Of a DNA stretch of 64,000 bases, positions 1-8,783 are shown piece after piece. The notes beneath the pieces were generated by a model, which was not told the origin of the DNA, did not search any database, and saw nothing but the letters and a program-made list of their open reading frames with translations. The first letter of the stretch is position 1. The number at the start of each line of letters is the position of its first letter. Source of the stretch: DATKEJ01 sp963768715 (lineage in GTDB: Bacteria > Bacteroidota > Rhodothermia > Rhodothermales > DATKEJ01); the NCBI GenBank assembly GCA_963768715.1, contig CAVYJC010000010.1:248001-312000 (forward strand), given 5' to 3'. Made by a program: the position numbers and the translations under genes.

Positions 1-1
1 G

Positions 2-664
2 GCTGGAGCGACGTCCAGTCTGGGAGCCGAGCACACGCGGCTTCTCAGACTGTCTGCGGAGCGACCCTTCGGCACTTCTTCGATACGAATCGATGCATTC
101 GCGGCGACAACGAGTCACCCATTGGACCTTCGTGAAACCGCCGCCGATTCCTTCCAGGTGATGCAGGCGAACGCTGCGATAACATGGTACGGCGTCACCA
201 GCATCCTCGGCTGGCGAGATGCAAGCAAGCGCGGGCTGTACGGCGAACTGCAGTCCACCATCCAGGCTTCGACCGCCCCTGCTGACGATGCTTTTCTGAC
301 GGCAATCGACGAGAGTCTACCCTCGTTGCAGGCCCGAGGAAGATTTGGAGCCCGATCCTGGCTCTTTCAGAATGACCTGCGACTCGACGTCTATGTGATC
401 GGCCGCTACTGGTCGTCTTTCAAGAGCCGTCTGTACGAACCCGTGACCGGCCTTCTCGCTTTGCCGGGTGAGAGCGCGCGGACTGTGGGCAACTCCGGAA
501 CGCTGGACTTTCGCATGGAAGCCGGTATCAGAGAGGCCACTGTGTTCGTAGGATTCGAAAACATCCTGTCCGGACTCTCCTATCCGGGAACGCTGCTCGT
601 ACCGAATTACCCGCTTCCCGCCCAGGCATTCCGCTTCGGCGTCTTCTGGCCCATCGAGAACTGA
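2..664 (+). CDS. C-terminal part of an outer-membrane beta-barrel protein (partial)
   Basis: The frame is open from the window edge, so the 5' end lies outside. About 220 residues are visible. The chain alternates hydrophobic and polar residues, contains short turn motifs, and ends in an aromatic-rich strand (FRFGVFWPIEN). That is the usual last strand of TonB-dependent receptors and related porins of Bacteroidota. A segment near the end (VFVGFENILSGLSYPG) resembles the 'ENLL' region of TonB receptor barrels. It probably sits in the outer membrane; the substrate cannot be told. The next gene follows after 14 bases, so the two may be cotranscribed. An ordinary porin is an alternative. Confidence 0.6.
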   Translation, partial: AGATSSLGAEHTRLLRLSAERPFGTSSIRIDAFAATTSHPLDLRETAADSFQVMQANAAITWYGVTSILGWRDASKRGLYGELQSTIQASTAPADDAFLTAIDESLPSLQARGRFGARSWLFQNDLRLDVYVIGRYWSSFKSRLYEPVTGLLALPGESARTVGNSGTLDFRMEAGIREATVFVGFENILSGLSYPGTLLVPNYPLPAQAFRFGVFWPIEN

Positions 665-678
665 TCTATCGGCCGCCC

Positions 679-1314
679 TTGTCTTCCCTCGCTCACATAG
701 TCGAAAGAGAGATCTTCCCAGCCTCATCGACCGATCGTCTCTTCAATTTCTACTCGGATCTCGATCCGAATCTCGACCGAGCGGACGGTCCATCGATCCG
801 CCGACAGAATCTTCTGGCTTACATCGAAGCCGCACCGTCGCGGCCCGAGCTTCTCCTTCTGGCGGAGGCTCCAGGCCCACATGGTTGCCGCTTCTCGGGC
901 GTGCCGTTTACGTCGGAAGCTCAGATCGAGGCCGGGCGGTTTCCCTTCCCTGGTCGGAAGTCGAGTACAGCGGCGGATCCCTGGTCGGAATACAGCGCCA
1001 ACATTGTCTGGGGACTACTGGAAGACCACTTCGATCGCGTGCTTCTCTGGAACACGGTGCCGCTGCATCCCCACCGGCCGGGCGAACCGATGTCCATTCG
1101 CACGCCATCAACCGCGGAGATTCGAGAATGGGGAAGGTTAGTACCGGAAGTCGCAACGATCACCCGCCCGCAACATGTGCTGGCGGTCGGCCGCATTGCG
1201 GAACGCGTGTGCAGACAGTTCGAGATCGACGCGACCTACATCCGACATCCTTCGCAGGGCGGCGCCAATCTCTTCAGGGAAGGCGTGGGGCGTTTCTTAA
1301 TCGCTAATCGCTAA
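679..1314 (+). CDS. Uracil-DNA glycosylase superfamily protein
   Basis: A 211-residue protein starting at a TTG codon. It has the layout of the uracil-DNA glycosylase fold: motif 1 at residues 63-78 (EAPG..G..FSGVPF), a central WNTVPLHPH at 124-132, and a late HPSQGGA at 190-196 matching the minor-groove HPS loop. It is about the length of family 4/5-like UDGs but lacks the four N- and C-terminal cysteines of iron-sulfur UDGs. It may be a base-excision repair enzyme or a sequence-divergent relative without proven activity. Its last codons (LIANR) are formed by the start of a 7-base tandem repeat, so the C-terminus has been reshaped by that repeat. Confidence 0.65.
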   Translation: MSSLAHIVEREIFPASSTDRLFNFYSDLDPNLDRADGPSIRRQNLLAYIEAAPSRPELLLLAEAPGPHGCRFSGVPFTSEAQIEAGRFPFPGRKSSTAADPWSEYSANIVWGLLEDHFDRVLLWNTVPLHPHRPGEPMSIRTPSTAEIREWGRLVPEVATITRPQHVLAVGRIAERVCRQFEIDATYIRHPSQGGANLFREGVGRFLIANR

Positions 1315-1320
1315 TCGATC
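1298..1320. repeat. Heptamer tandem array (taatcgc)
   Basis: Three tandem copies of taatcgc/taatcga span the stop codon of the UDG-like gene. Related 7-base steps (gattgga, gattagt) reappear at about 1361-1374. This is one of the locus-specific 7-base arrays of the window. Confidence 0.7.
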
Positions 1321-1367
1321 GGCCACTCTGCCGGCGGGTGCTTCACGACACGTTTCGCGATTGGAGA

Positions 1368-1797
1368 TTAGTGACTTTCATTCGGCCACGGGCACTCACC
1401 CTCGTGCAGGAGGCGGACCTCCTTAACGTCGCTGACTTCGAATTCCCGCTGGTAGGCGCCAAGATGGCCATACTCGCCCTTATCGGAGCGATTCCCTTCG
1501 ACCTCAGCGTATCCCGGCGTATACCACTCGAGCCCCAGGCCTATTCCATTTGGTCTGCAACTCGTTGATGTGGTTGTCCGAGCCGGTAATCCACCACTGT
1601 TCGTCGGATCCGCATGGGCGAAACGCCGCTTCTTCGAAGCCGAACGAAACACGGCCACGAACCGTATTGCTGTGGCTTCCAAAGATCTGGTCTTGAACAA
1701 AACACCCGGCCGCTGTGGCGCCGAGGACGGCGACGACGAGTCCGGCAGTGAGAAATTTGCCGTTGATGGCTTTCAGTCTACTAATAAGCCGTCCCAT
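1368..1797 (-). pseudogene. Small lipoprotein with one-base frameshift
   Basis: ATG at 1797 is preceded by a good GGAGGT ribosome site. The N-terminus is a lipoprotein signal: charged start, hydrophobic stretch, then TAAGC with Cys32. The mature part has GRVSFGFEEAAFRPCG and a WW pair, a pattern I know from short bacterial lipoproteins that continue with a G-R-YGHLGAY-type motif. That continuation (GEYGHLGAYQREFEV) is present, but in the +1 frame. The frames meet near 1535-1550, where one base too many breaks the gene; total length is 3n+1. Either a consensus insertion error or a young pseudogene. The first frame alone would stop at 1504. The function of the family is unknown to me. Confidence 0.65.
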
Positions 1798-1984
1798 TGC
1801 GAACGACCTCCGCTTGCTGTGAGATTGATGCTCATTCGATCGACCGACCCAAGGGTGCGCCTCAAGATCAACTCGAAGCATGTAATAGAACGGTCAGCAC
1901 GTTCTACGCACAATAAACGATTCTGTGACGTTCCGGGTCGACCACTCAGCCTTGAAAAATGACCGTTCAGGTGTCGATTGGCCG

Positions 1985-2053
1985 TCTAGTCTTCTAGTCT
2001 TCTAGTCTTCTAGTCTTCTAGTCTTCTAGTCTTCTAGTCTTCTAGTCTTCTAG
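1985..2053. repeat. Octamer tandem array (tctagtct)
   Basis: About 8.6 uninterrupted perfect copies of the 8-base unit tctagtct. It lies between the lipoprotein start and the 3' end of the gene at 2059. It is the only array here with period 8 and perfect copies, so it is the one most prone to slip. Confidence 0.95.
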
Positions 2054-2058
2054 CCGAG

Positions 2059-2409
2059 TTATTGACTTGCAGACGTTCCATTTCGCTGGAGGGCGGCGAG
2101 CGCGCCGACCCACCAATCAGAGTCGCGCTTTGAAGTCTTAACCGAGACGTCCTGGAAATGCGGAATCAGTCCAATGAGCAGATCTGGAACGCGATGCCAA
2201 TGGTTGGCCAGAATGGTCTTTTCGAGTTCATCCGCGGCCAAGCGGCTCCAGCTCCATTTGTCGCGAAGTCCCTCCGCCTTTTTCCAGTAATTGCGATCGT
2301 CCCAGGCGTCAGCGCTCTTATCGATGGTTTCGTAAATCCCGCGCAGGCAGAAAACGAGAAATGCCGCCATATCCTGCTCTTCCGGTCCGAAGTCGCGGCC
2401 GCGTGGCAA
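2059..2409 (-). CDS. Conserved hypothetical protein, start uncertain
   Basis: A 116-residue soluble protein counted from a TTG codon. Residues 14-50 (MAAFLVFCLRGIYETID..) followed by W-rich helices look like real coding sequence, and I recall similar small proteins in several phyla without an assigned function. The same frame stays open upstream to about 2493 and reads plausibly (WVESFRREIRRRRDAG..ALRYYGSLPRGR), but no ATG or GTG is present there. The true start is therefore either a rare codon, or it was lost where the heptamer array at 2496-2530 now abuts. No domain with known activity is recognised. Confidence 0.55.
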   Translation of the reverse strand: MPRGRDFGPEEQDMAAFLVFCLRGIYETIDKSADAWDDRNYWKKAEGLRDKWSWSRLAADELEKTILANHWHRVPDLLIGLIPHFQDVSVKTSKRDSDWWVGALAALQRNGTSASQ

Positions 2410-2495
2410 GGAGCCGTAATACCTCAGCGCATGATCGAATGTGACTCCGGCGTCTCTTCGCCGGCGTATCTCCCGTCTGAACGATTCGACCCATT

Positions 2496-2530
2496 TAGTT
2501 AGTCATTAGCCATTGGTCATTAGTCACTGG
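2496..2530. repeat. Heptamer tandem array (tcattag / ccattgg)
   Basis: Five 7-base units: tagttag, tcattag, ccattgg, tcattag, tcactgg. It sits at the 5' edge of the open frame of the hypothetical gene. Almost the same units recur at 57822-57842. Confidence 0.75.
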
Positions 2531-2962
2531 GGAGTACTGACCAATCGAGCGGTAGTTGCCTCTTAGTTAACCAATGTACTGCAGGAGCGCGATGACCAGT
2601 TAGTCGCTGGCGGTTTCGGCTAGATAGACGTGACCTCAACCTGAACGTGCATCGGATCAAGTAGCGCTCAATCGTCTCCACGATCGGGAATCCCGGCATG
2701 AATGCCCGGTCTTGAAGCAACGCCACGTAGACGGGGCATGTCGGTTGTTCCGGCAGAATAGGCCGGTTTACCGGCCGCTGCCTCAAGGCCGGTCGTTTAC
2801 GGCTGGCTGAAATGCTTTAGTGGTCATATGCACTATGAAAGTAATCGCCTCGACCCAATGTGCGTCGATCGATGTGTCGGGATCTTTCGACACGATCGAT
2901 GCCTTCATTTGATGACGGAGTCGCACGACTCCTAAACATCGCAAGCCGCCGACGAAGAACCC
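2531..2962. other. Non-coding spacer with REP-like element
   Basis: No convincing gene on either strand. The left part (2531-2685) shows nothing recognisable. The middle holds the REP-like palindromes described separately, and the right part leads into the 2963-3018 heptamer array. Confidence 0.6.
2686..2847. repeat. REP/MITE-like palindromic element, copy 1
   Basis: A series of imperfect palindromes: cccggcatgaatgcccgg, then ggccggtttaccggcc, then a second stem with a gtttac core. The core from about 2751 to 2800 matches 57985-58034 closely. It ends at 2820-2847 with a sequence matching the 28-base terminal repeat of the second copy at 24 of 28 positions. No transposase is nearby. The layout resembles elements moved in trans by REP-associated tyrosine transposases; that link is inference. 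Confidence 0.65.
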
Positions 2963-3018
2963 CGGACCACAGACCACGGACCACGGACCACGGACCCCGG
3001 ACCCCGGACCCCGGACTA
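2963..3018. repeat. Heptamer tandem array (cggacca / cggaccc)
   Basis: Exactly eight 7-base units: cggacca, cagacca, cggacca, cggacca, three cggaccc, then cggacta. The last unit supplies the stop codon of the peptidase gene on the minus strand. Near-identical units occur at 58602-58636, also at a stop codon. Confidence 0.9.
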
Positions 3019-5434
3019 TCTAAGGAGTATCATCCGCTTCACAATCTGCCGATCTCCAGCCTGCAACCGGTAGATGTACATCCCACTCGCCCAATCCGAG
3101 CCGTTGACCGTCAGTTTGTACGATCCCGCGGCACGAGGACCGTCGATCAGCGTTGCGACCTCACGACCCATCATGTCAAAGACCTTGAGCTGCACGTCCT
3201 GTGCCTCGGGAAGCGCAAACTCGATGCGCGTCGAGGGATTGAAGGGGTTGGGGTAGTTCTGCCTTAGCGCCATGGAGACAGGAAGCTCTCCGGTTTCCTC
3301 GATGGCGACCGCCTCGGGATCCACGATGAATCGAGCTCGGACAGGAAGCGCACTCGATCGGAGCGGCAAGTCACCTTCTGCACTCGAAGTAAACGTAATG
3401 TCCCAGCTTGGCACCCAGACTCGCGCGCCCTGGTCGTCAGCGCCTCCGATGTATCCCGTGTCCACCGGCCTCAGGTTGGGAAATGCCTGGCTGTTCGCGC
3501 GTGCGGCCCAAATCACCATGTAGTTGTCATCCACACCGACTTCGCGCGCTCCGACGTAGATCGTATCGGGCAGCACAAGCGTTTTGCCGAGTGCCGGACT
3601 GAATTCGAAATCCTGCCAACGATACGCCGCGATTGTGACTCGTTGCGCTGGGCTCGAATCTTCATGGACCTCGGAGTAGATAACGTTCCCCGGAAATCCG
3701 TTGTCGTTGTCCCAGATCGTAAGGAGATAATCGCGAGGGGCGTTTGCCGCGCCCTGCCCCCACTCATTGAGATGAAAGACGCCCAATTCAACGTCACTTA
3801 GCTGGCCGGCCGGCGGAACAGGAAAGCGTACGGCAAATGCACCGTCCGGACCGGACGCCATAGTGAACGCAAGGGGTCCATCGACCTGGTCTATGAAGGG
3901 AATGTCCTGACCGTATGCATACGAGACGATCTGCAGGTTGGCATTTGCAGACCAGGAGGAATGCAGATATGCAGGAAGGGCCAGGACTTCCGGGCGCACA
4001 TCGGCCGCCACCAGCGTGACCTTCTTGAACGTACCCTCGACCAGGCGCGGCTCGGATGAGGGCATGAAGTCGAGGACCTGGACGTCCCCGCCCCCAATCG
4101 GCTCAGCAATGATACGAAGACGGGCGTGCTGGCGTCTCGCATCGATCAAATCCGACGAGGCTTTCGCGTCGAACGTGAACGTAAGATCGGTTACGTTCGA
4201 CCACTCGAAGTACTCCGCCCCTCCAGGCTGAATCACGAGTGAATCAAGATTTGCCTCCGTACCTTTCAAACCGTCGAAACGACGATCCTTCGGTAGCTGG
4301 ATGTCAATCTGGCTCGTCCTCACTGGATCGACGATCCCGAAACGCGGGTCGACGCTCAGATCATTCACGATGAGCGCCGTGTAGAAATCGACGATCAGAT
4401 CATCCATCGTGCGGGGAAAATTCGCCTCCGCGAGCACCGCCTTGTATCCTTCCAGGCCGATCTGGGGGTGCCGCGTGATGGAGCCCGTCAATTCAGACCC
4501 AAGTTGATCGCCGAGATACCCATGCCACGTCGATGCTCGGGTATAATCGAGGAAAACATTGTCTTCCCCATTTCGCCACGAGAAGAAGGAAATATTGTAT
4601 TCGGGCGGGTCGACCAGCAGGTACAGAGGGATCACGGCCGTGTACCCGACCATCAGCTGCGCGTACTCGGAGAGCCCCTCGTTCACGAATTGGATCTCAC
4701 GCGTGTCGTAATTCTCCATGATGAGGTGCTGATATTCGTGCGCGGTGACCGACTCGATGCGCGTGTCGTCGTCGCGGCTGAAGCCGTCCACCCAGATATG
4801 CAGCACCTCGCCCTGGTTACCCTCGCTCGCCTTCGCATTCGGATCGATGTCGGTCGGACTGACGAAGCCGGCGATTCCCGACGCCAACTCGTACACAAGC
4901 ACATCCACTACGCCGTCACTTCCTTCGGGATAGACGGGCGCCTGTCCGAAAACGGATTCGTCGAGCGCAAAGACGCCCTTTGAAGGATCGAGGGAGAGAG
5001 TCGGGGGTAGCCTCCTCGAGGGCCTGTCGATACTCCTCAATCCGCGCATCGGAAACAGCAGGTTGGTCCGGCTGGTCGCTTCGGAGCCAAACGTTGAAGC
5101 GCGTCCCGGTCGCTTTGAGCTCGAACTGGGCCGGGATCCACGCTGAATCGGTTACGATGTTGAACATTTGCATGGCCCCGACCTGCTGCCGAGCCTGACC
5201 TTTCGAGACGCGCGGCAGTGTCCCGTTCGCCCTTGCCTCGTGGAATCGCCGAAGCGCCGCGCGGCCCTCCGGTGAATTCATCATCGCGGCGGTTCCACAC
5301 CATGGATCTCCGGAATGTGTGCCGCCGGTCTTGCCTGCGGGCTGCGGAAATGACAGACGGTCCTGCGCCACGGCAGTTGAAACCGCGGTCGCGGCAACTA
5401 ATACCGCACACAGGGCAGCTAGCTTAAAGTACAT
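3016..5434 (-). CDS. Secreted M30-like metallopeptidase with T9SS sorting domain (one-base frameshift)
   Basis: The gene starts at ATG 5434 with a clear signal peptide (hydrophobic run, then TAVAQ). About 145 residues on, the frame is lost near 4985-5010 (TPDSL) and resumes one base later (SLDPSKGVFALDE). The zinc site is HEYQH at about residue 232, followed by NEGLSEYAQ, as in hyicolysin-like (M30) gluzincins. The C-terminus is a T9SS type A domain (LRQNYPNPFNPSTRIEF ... MYIYRLQAGD), so the product should cross the outer membrane through the type IX system. Total length is 3n+1, about 805 residues when corrected. The downstream half alone has no signal peptide. The break is probably a consensus error, as in four other genes here. 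Confidence 0.75.
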
Positions 5435-5547
5435 AGCGAAAAAAGTGGGTAGGCGTTCAACGACTCGACCGGGACAAGTAAAATAAACAACGTGCATCGT
5501 ACAGTCGTTCCCACCGCCAATGGTCCAAAATCGCCCCCCGATCGATA

Positions 5548-7185
5548 TCAAACGGGGTCCGGCGGTGTGTGCCCATCGGGAAGCGCCGCCTCGACAAACG
5601 TACCCGCCGCCCCATCCTTTCCTACGACCAGACGAAGTCCGATCGTGAAGACGGCGAGCAGGATCAGCTCGGCCCACCAGACCTCCAGACCCGGTATAAG
5701 GCTCCAGGCTGCAAACGGCACGCCCGCCGCGAGGGCAAGACCCCCGATCCTCCTCCATTCATACGGTATGGGGTACTCCCGATGCGAGAAGAACAGCAGC
5801 GTCAGCGCCATCGTCGCGAATGATGCCAGCGTCGCCAGGGCAGCCCCGAGCATACCGATTCTTGGCACGAGGACGGCCGTGAGGATCAGCGAAACCACGC
5901 CTCCAGCTACGGTCGAGTGAATAAGATAGCGCGTCTTCTTGTGCAGGTAGATCCCCACCGAGAAGTTGTAGTACCAGCCCTGAAACACATACGCCAGCAG
6001 GGCAATCGGCACGATGCCGAGTCCGAGCCAGTACGCTTGCGGGATCAGATAGCGCCCGCCCGGAAGAGGAATGGCCACCAGTTCGCTGCTGAAGAACGAA
6101 ATCGTCAGGAAGACGAAAAGCCCCACCGCAGTGAAGAGCGTGAAGATGCGCGAAAACAGATCCTTTGCGTCGGGATCCTCAGCGCGGTTCAGGAAAAACG
6201 GCTGCCAGGCATATCGAAACATTTGCGAGATCAGCATCATAAAGATCGCCAGCTTGTAGGCGGTGCCGAATACACTCACCACGTACTGCCCGTACACCTG
6301 ATTTTCAGCAAGGGCCAATTGGTGAACGAGTTGATCGGGTGGCAGATTTCCGAGCGAGGCCCGGACAGCCTCGGCAGCCCCCTGCGCCTGTTTCGCGAGC
6401 GACGCCGTATCGAGAGATCCACCGTAGAGCCCGAGCACCTGGTCTTTCGTCATCTTGCTGAGGAAGAACAGGCTCACACGCTCCGAGAGGGCATAAGCAA
6501 GACCACCCGGGACGAACGGCATGCCGAACTTCACGAGGCCCTTCCACAGGTCGGTATCGAACGAGAATCGCAGGTACTTGACGAACTCCGGAATGAGGAA
6601 CAGGAGCACGGAGCCAGATGCTGCCAGGTTGGCGATGAAGATGGCGCGCACGCCGAGATGCGCCACGAGGATCAGATAGAGATTCAGGGTGACGTTAATC
6701 GCGATCTGGACGAGCCGCGCTGTGGCGAATCGCCACGGCCGGTTCGCTAGGCGCAGTTCTGCAAGCGGTATAACTGCGAGCGCGTCCAGCGTCATGATGA
6801 GCACGGCGAAGTAGAGCAGGTCGAGCCAGTTGTCCTGAATGCCGATCACCCACGCCGTCTGCTTCCTGAAGACAAGCAGAAGGAGGGAGATCACGATCGC
6901 CGTCGCAATGAGCGACCAGATCGCGGAGCTGAACGCAGGTTTTATGTTCGCCCTGCCCTCCTTTCCGGACGCGTAGCGCAGGTACGACGATTCCATGCCG
7001 TACGTATAGAGGATGTTCAGGAATACGAACGCCGTGTAGACGAGGATCACCACGCCGTAGTGATCGACGGGGAGGACGTTGGTGTAGAAAGGAACGAGCG
7101 CGAAGTTGATCAGGCGGCCGAACACCGACGAAACCCCATAGACGGCGGTTTCGGATGCCAGTTGTCGAATGCGGGAGCCGAGCAT
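5548..7185 (-). CDS. Oligosaccharide flippase / polysaccharide biosynthesis membrane protein
   Basis: About 545 residues from ATG 7185, with roughly 12-14 hydrophobic helices. The N-terminus (LASETAVYGVSSVFGRLINF) is the usual start of the Wzx/RfbX-like polysaccharide transport family in the MATE/MVF clan, which flips lipid-linked sugars across the inner membrane. A TTG 114 bases upstream is possible but would overlap aroQ. An unusual 50-residue loop (SLDTASLAKQAQGAAEAVRA..) lies between helices in the middle. It is the last gene of a minus-strand run with aroQ and the metallo-hydrolase, all closely spaced. No glycosyltransferases are adjacent, so the sugar substrate is unknown. Confidence 0.85.
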   Translation of the reverse strand: MLGSRIRQLASETAVYGVSSVFGRLINFALVPFYTNVLPVDHYGVVILVYTAFVFLNILYTYGMESSYLRYASGKEGRANIKPAFSSAIWSLIATAIVISLLLLVFRKQTAWVIGIQDNWLDLLYFAVLIMTLDALAVIPLAELRLANRPWRFATARLVQIAINVTLNLYLILVAHLGVRAIFIANLAASGSVLLFLIPEFVKYLRFSFDTDLWKGLVKFGMPFVPGGLAYALSERVSLFFLSKMTKDQVLGLYGGSLDTASLAKQAQGAAEAVRASLGNLPPDQLVHQLALAENQVYGQYVVSVFGTAYKLAIFMMLISQMFRYAWQPFFLNRAEDPDAKDLFSRIFTLFTAVGLFVFLTISFFSSELVAIPLPGGRYLIPQAYWLGLGIVPIALLAYVFQGWYYNFSVGIYLHKKTRYLIHSTVAGGVVSLILTAVLVPRIGMLGAALATLASFATMALTLLFFSHREYPIPYEWRRIGGLALAAGVPFAAWSLIPGLEVWWAELILLAVFTIGLRLVVGKDGAAGTFVEAALPDGHTPPDPV

Positions 7186-7255
7186 CAGGAGTCGGATGGA
7201 GTCGGCCGGCCGCAGGCGGCGTGTTCGATAACGAAAATCATTGGCGCTTGCCGGC

Positions 7256-7678
7256 TCAGTCGTCAACGAAGTATGATACGGCCAGACGATAACCGGCAAT
7301 ACCGAGCCCGGTGATCTGTCCCCGGCATACGCTCGAAATCATCGAACGACGCCGAAACGTCTCGCGCCGGTGGACATTGCTTATGTGAAGCTCGACGACC
7401 GGAACGCTGATCGCAGCAATCGCATCGCGAAGGGCAACGGACGTGTGGGTATAAGCCGCGGCGTTCAGCACGACGCCGTCCATCTTGTTGGATTCCGCCT
7501 CGTGGAGCGCGTCCACCAGTCCACCCTCGTGGTTGGTCTGTACAAAACGAAACGAGACCTCGGGAAAGGATTCACGAAGCCGCCCCTCGATTTCGTCGAG
7601 GGAAGCCTGCCCGTACACGTCCGTCTCGCGCGTTCCCAACAGATTCAGGTTGGGACCGTTCAGCACCATGATTTTCAC
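7256..7678 (-). CDS. aroQ: 3-dehydroquinate dehydratase, type II
   Basis: A 140-residue protein of the standard type II length. It shows NGPNLNLLGTRE (residues 7-18), the catalytic tyrosine in YGQ (Tyr22), HEGG (50-53), NAAAYTHTS (72-80) and HISNVHRRETFR (98-109), which together form the active site. It converts 3-dehydroquinate to 3-dehydroshikimate in aromatic amino-acid synthesis, as a cytosolic dodecamer in this family. Its ATG overlaps the stop of the upstream metallo-hydrolase in an ATGA arrangement, so translation is likely coupled. Confidence 0.96.
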   Translation of the reverse strand: MKIMVLNGPNLNLLGTRETDVYGQASLDEIEGRLRESFPEVSFRFVQTNHEGGLVDALHEAESNKMDGVVLNAAAYTHTSVALRDAIAAISVPVVELHISNVHRRETFRRRSMISSVCRGQITGLGIAGYRLAVSYFVDD

Positions 7679-8475
7679 TCACCGACCTCCAGGACCATTC
7701 CGTCGTATGCCAGCCTGATACCCTTCGGCAGCTCGGGTTCATCCCGCGCGTGAAGGATATTGTGCGTCATGTGGATAAAATACGTGTTTTCGGCGCCAAT
7801 ACGCCGAACCGCTGCGACCGCCTCATCGAAACTGAAGTGCGTAGGATGCGGTTGACGCCGCAGTGCGCTGAGCACGAGCACGTCGATATCGCGCAGCATT
7901 TCGTAGCTGGCCGCGGGCAGTCTGCTCACGTCGGTCATGTAGGCAAATCTTCCGATCCTGAAACCGAGGATCGGCAGATCGCCATGGAAAGCCGGAACCG
8001 GTTGAATGCGAACCGTACGGTCCTGTCCGTACCGACCCGTCACCTCAAAGACGCCTTCCACTTCGTGCAGGTCGAGCTTTGGCACGCCGGGGTAGGACCC
8101 ATCCACGAAGATGTAGTCATACCGCCGGCGAAGTTCTGAGCAGGTGCGCTCGGCGGCGTAACAAGAGAGCGGTGCGCGATTCCAGATCAGGAACGGGCGG
8201 AGATCGTCAATGCCCGCAATGTGGTCGAAGTGCTCATGCGTGTAGAGCACTGCGTCGACCTGGCGAATGCCGTACTTCAAGCACTGGTTCCGGAGATCAG
8301 GACCGGTGTCGATGAGAATGTTCAGCCCGGCGGTCTGAACATAGCAGGCGCACCGGAGCCTGTTATCCCGCGCGTCGGACGAGGTGCAAACTTCGCAGTC
8401 ACAACCCGGTATGGGAATGCCGGTTGAGGTGCCCGTCCCGAGCAGGGTTGCCCGAAGAGCCGGTGATTCACCCAT
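7675..8475 (-). CDS. Metallo-beta-lactamase-fold hydrolase, PhnP-like
   Basis: 266 residues from ATG 8475. It has the metal motif HEHFDH (80-85), the later metal ligands in FHGD and the final HMTHN, and an N-terminal Cys cluster PGCDCEVC (24-30) typical of PhnP and related phosphodiesterases that carry an extra structural zinc. The Bacteroidota members act on small phosphodiesters or are uncharacterised, and no phn genes are near, so the substrate is open. The ATG overlaps the stop of the preceding 97-residue gene by 8 bases, and its own stop overlaps aroQ. The three genes probably form one operon. Confidence 0.85.
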   Translation of the reverse strand: MGESPALRATLLGTGTSTGIPIPGCDCEVCTSSDARDNRLRCACYVQTAGLNILIDTGPDLRNQCLKYGIRQVDAVLYTHEHFDHIAGIDDLRPFLIWNRAPLSCYAAERTCSELRRRYDYIFVDGSYPGVPKLDLHEVEGVFEVTGRYGQDRTVRIQPVPAFHGDLPILGFRIGRFAYMTDVSRLPAASYEMLRDIDVLVLSALRRQPHPTHFSFDEAVAAVRRIGAENTYFIHMTHNILHARDEPELPKGIRLAYDGMVLEVGE

Positions 8476-8761
8476 CCTCTTCGAAATCCGACGTGACGTC
8501 GACCGGACGACCCGTCCATTGCTCCTCGAGGGCCTCACGCACGCCGGGCCTGAGGTAAATCGACTCGTGGGGGAGTGTCCTCACGCACTCGGCGATTACG
8601 GAAAACTGAATTTCCGGTGAGTGTCGCTTATTGATGACGAGGCAGCGTTCGTCGTTGATGACGCACCAGCCTCCTTTGAAGTTGCCTTTCTCTCGACGAA
8701 CTCTAATCCCCATGCGTGTGAGCACGCCTTCGATTTCGTCTACGATCTGCTCTGGTTTCAT
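8468..8761 (-). CDS. Small conserved hypothetical protein
   Basis: 97 residues from ATG 8761, which has a GGGAG ribosome site 8 bases upstream. The sequence (VDEIEGVLTRMGIRVRREKGNFKGG.C.., INKRH) matches a small protein I recognise as widespread next to housekeeping genes in Bacteroidota, without known function. It is soluble, mixed alpha/beta, with a conserved GGWCVI..ERCLVINKRH core. Its end overlaps the start of the metallo-hydrolase gene, which points to an operon. Confidence 0.75.
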   Translation of the reverse strand: MKPEQIVDEIEGVLTRMGIRVRREKGNFKGGWCVINDERCLVINKRHSPEIQFSVIAECVRTLPHESIYLRPGVREALEEQWTGRPVDVTSDFEEDG

Positions 8762-8783
8762 TGCGCTCCCGGTTCGAGCCAAT

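Noticed and set aside
1985..2053. CRISPR array
   Set aside because: Units are 8 bases with no spacers, and no cas genes are present. The same holds for the heptamer arrays.
2520..2977. Two minus-strand frames of 88 and 64 residues between the hypothetical gene and the peptidase
   Set aside because: They run through palindromic repeat DNA, have no ribosome site and no protein-like composition.
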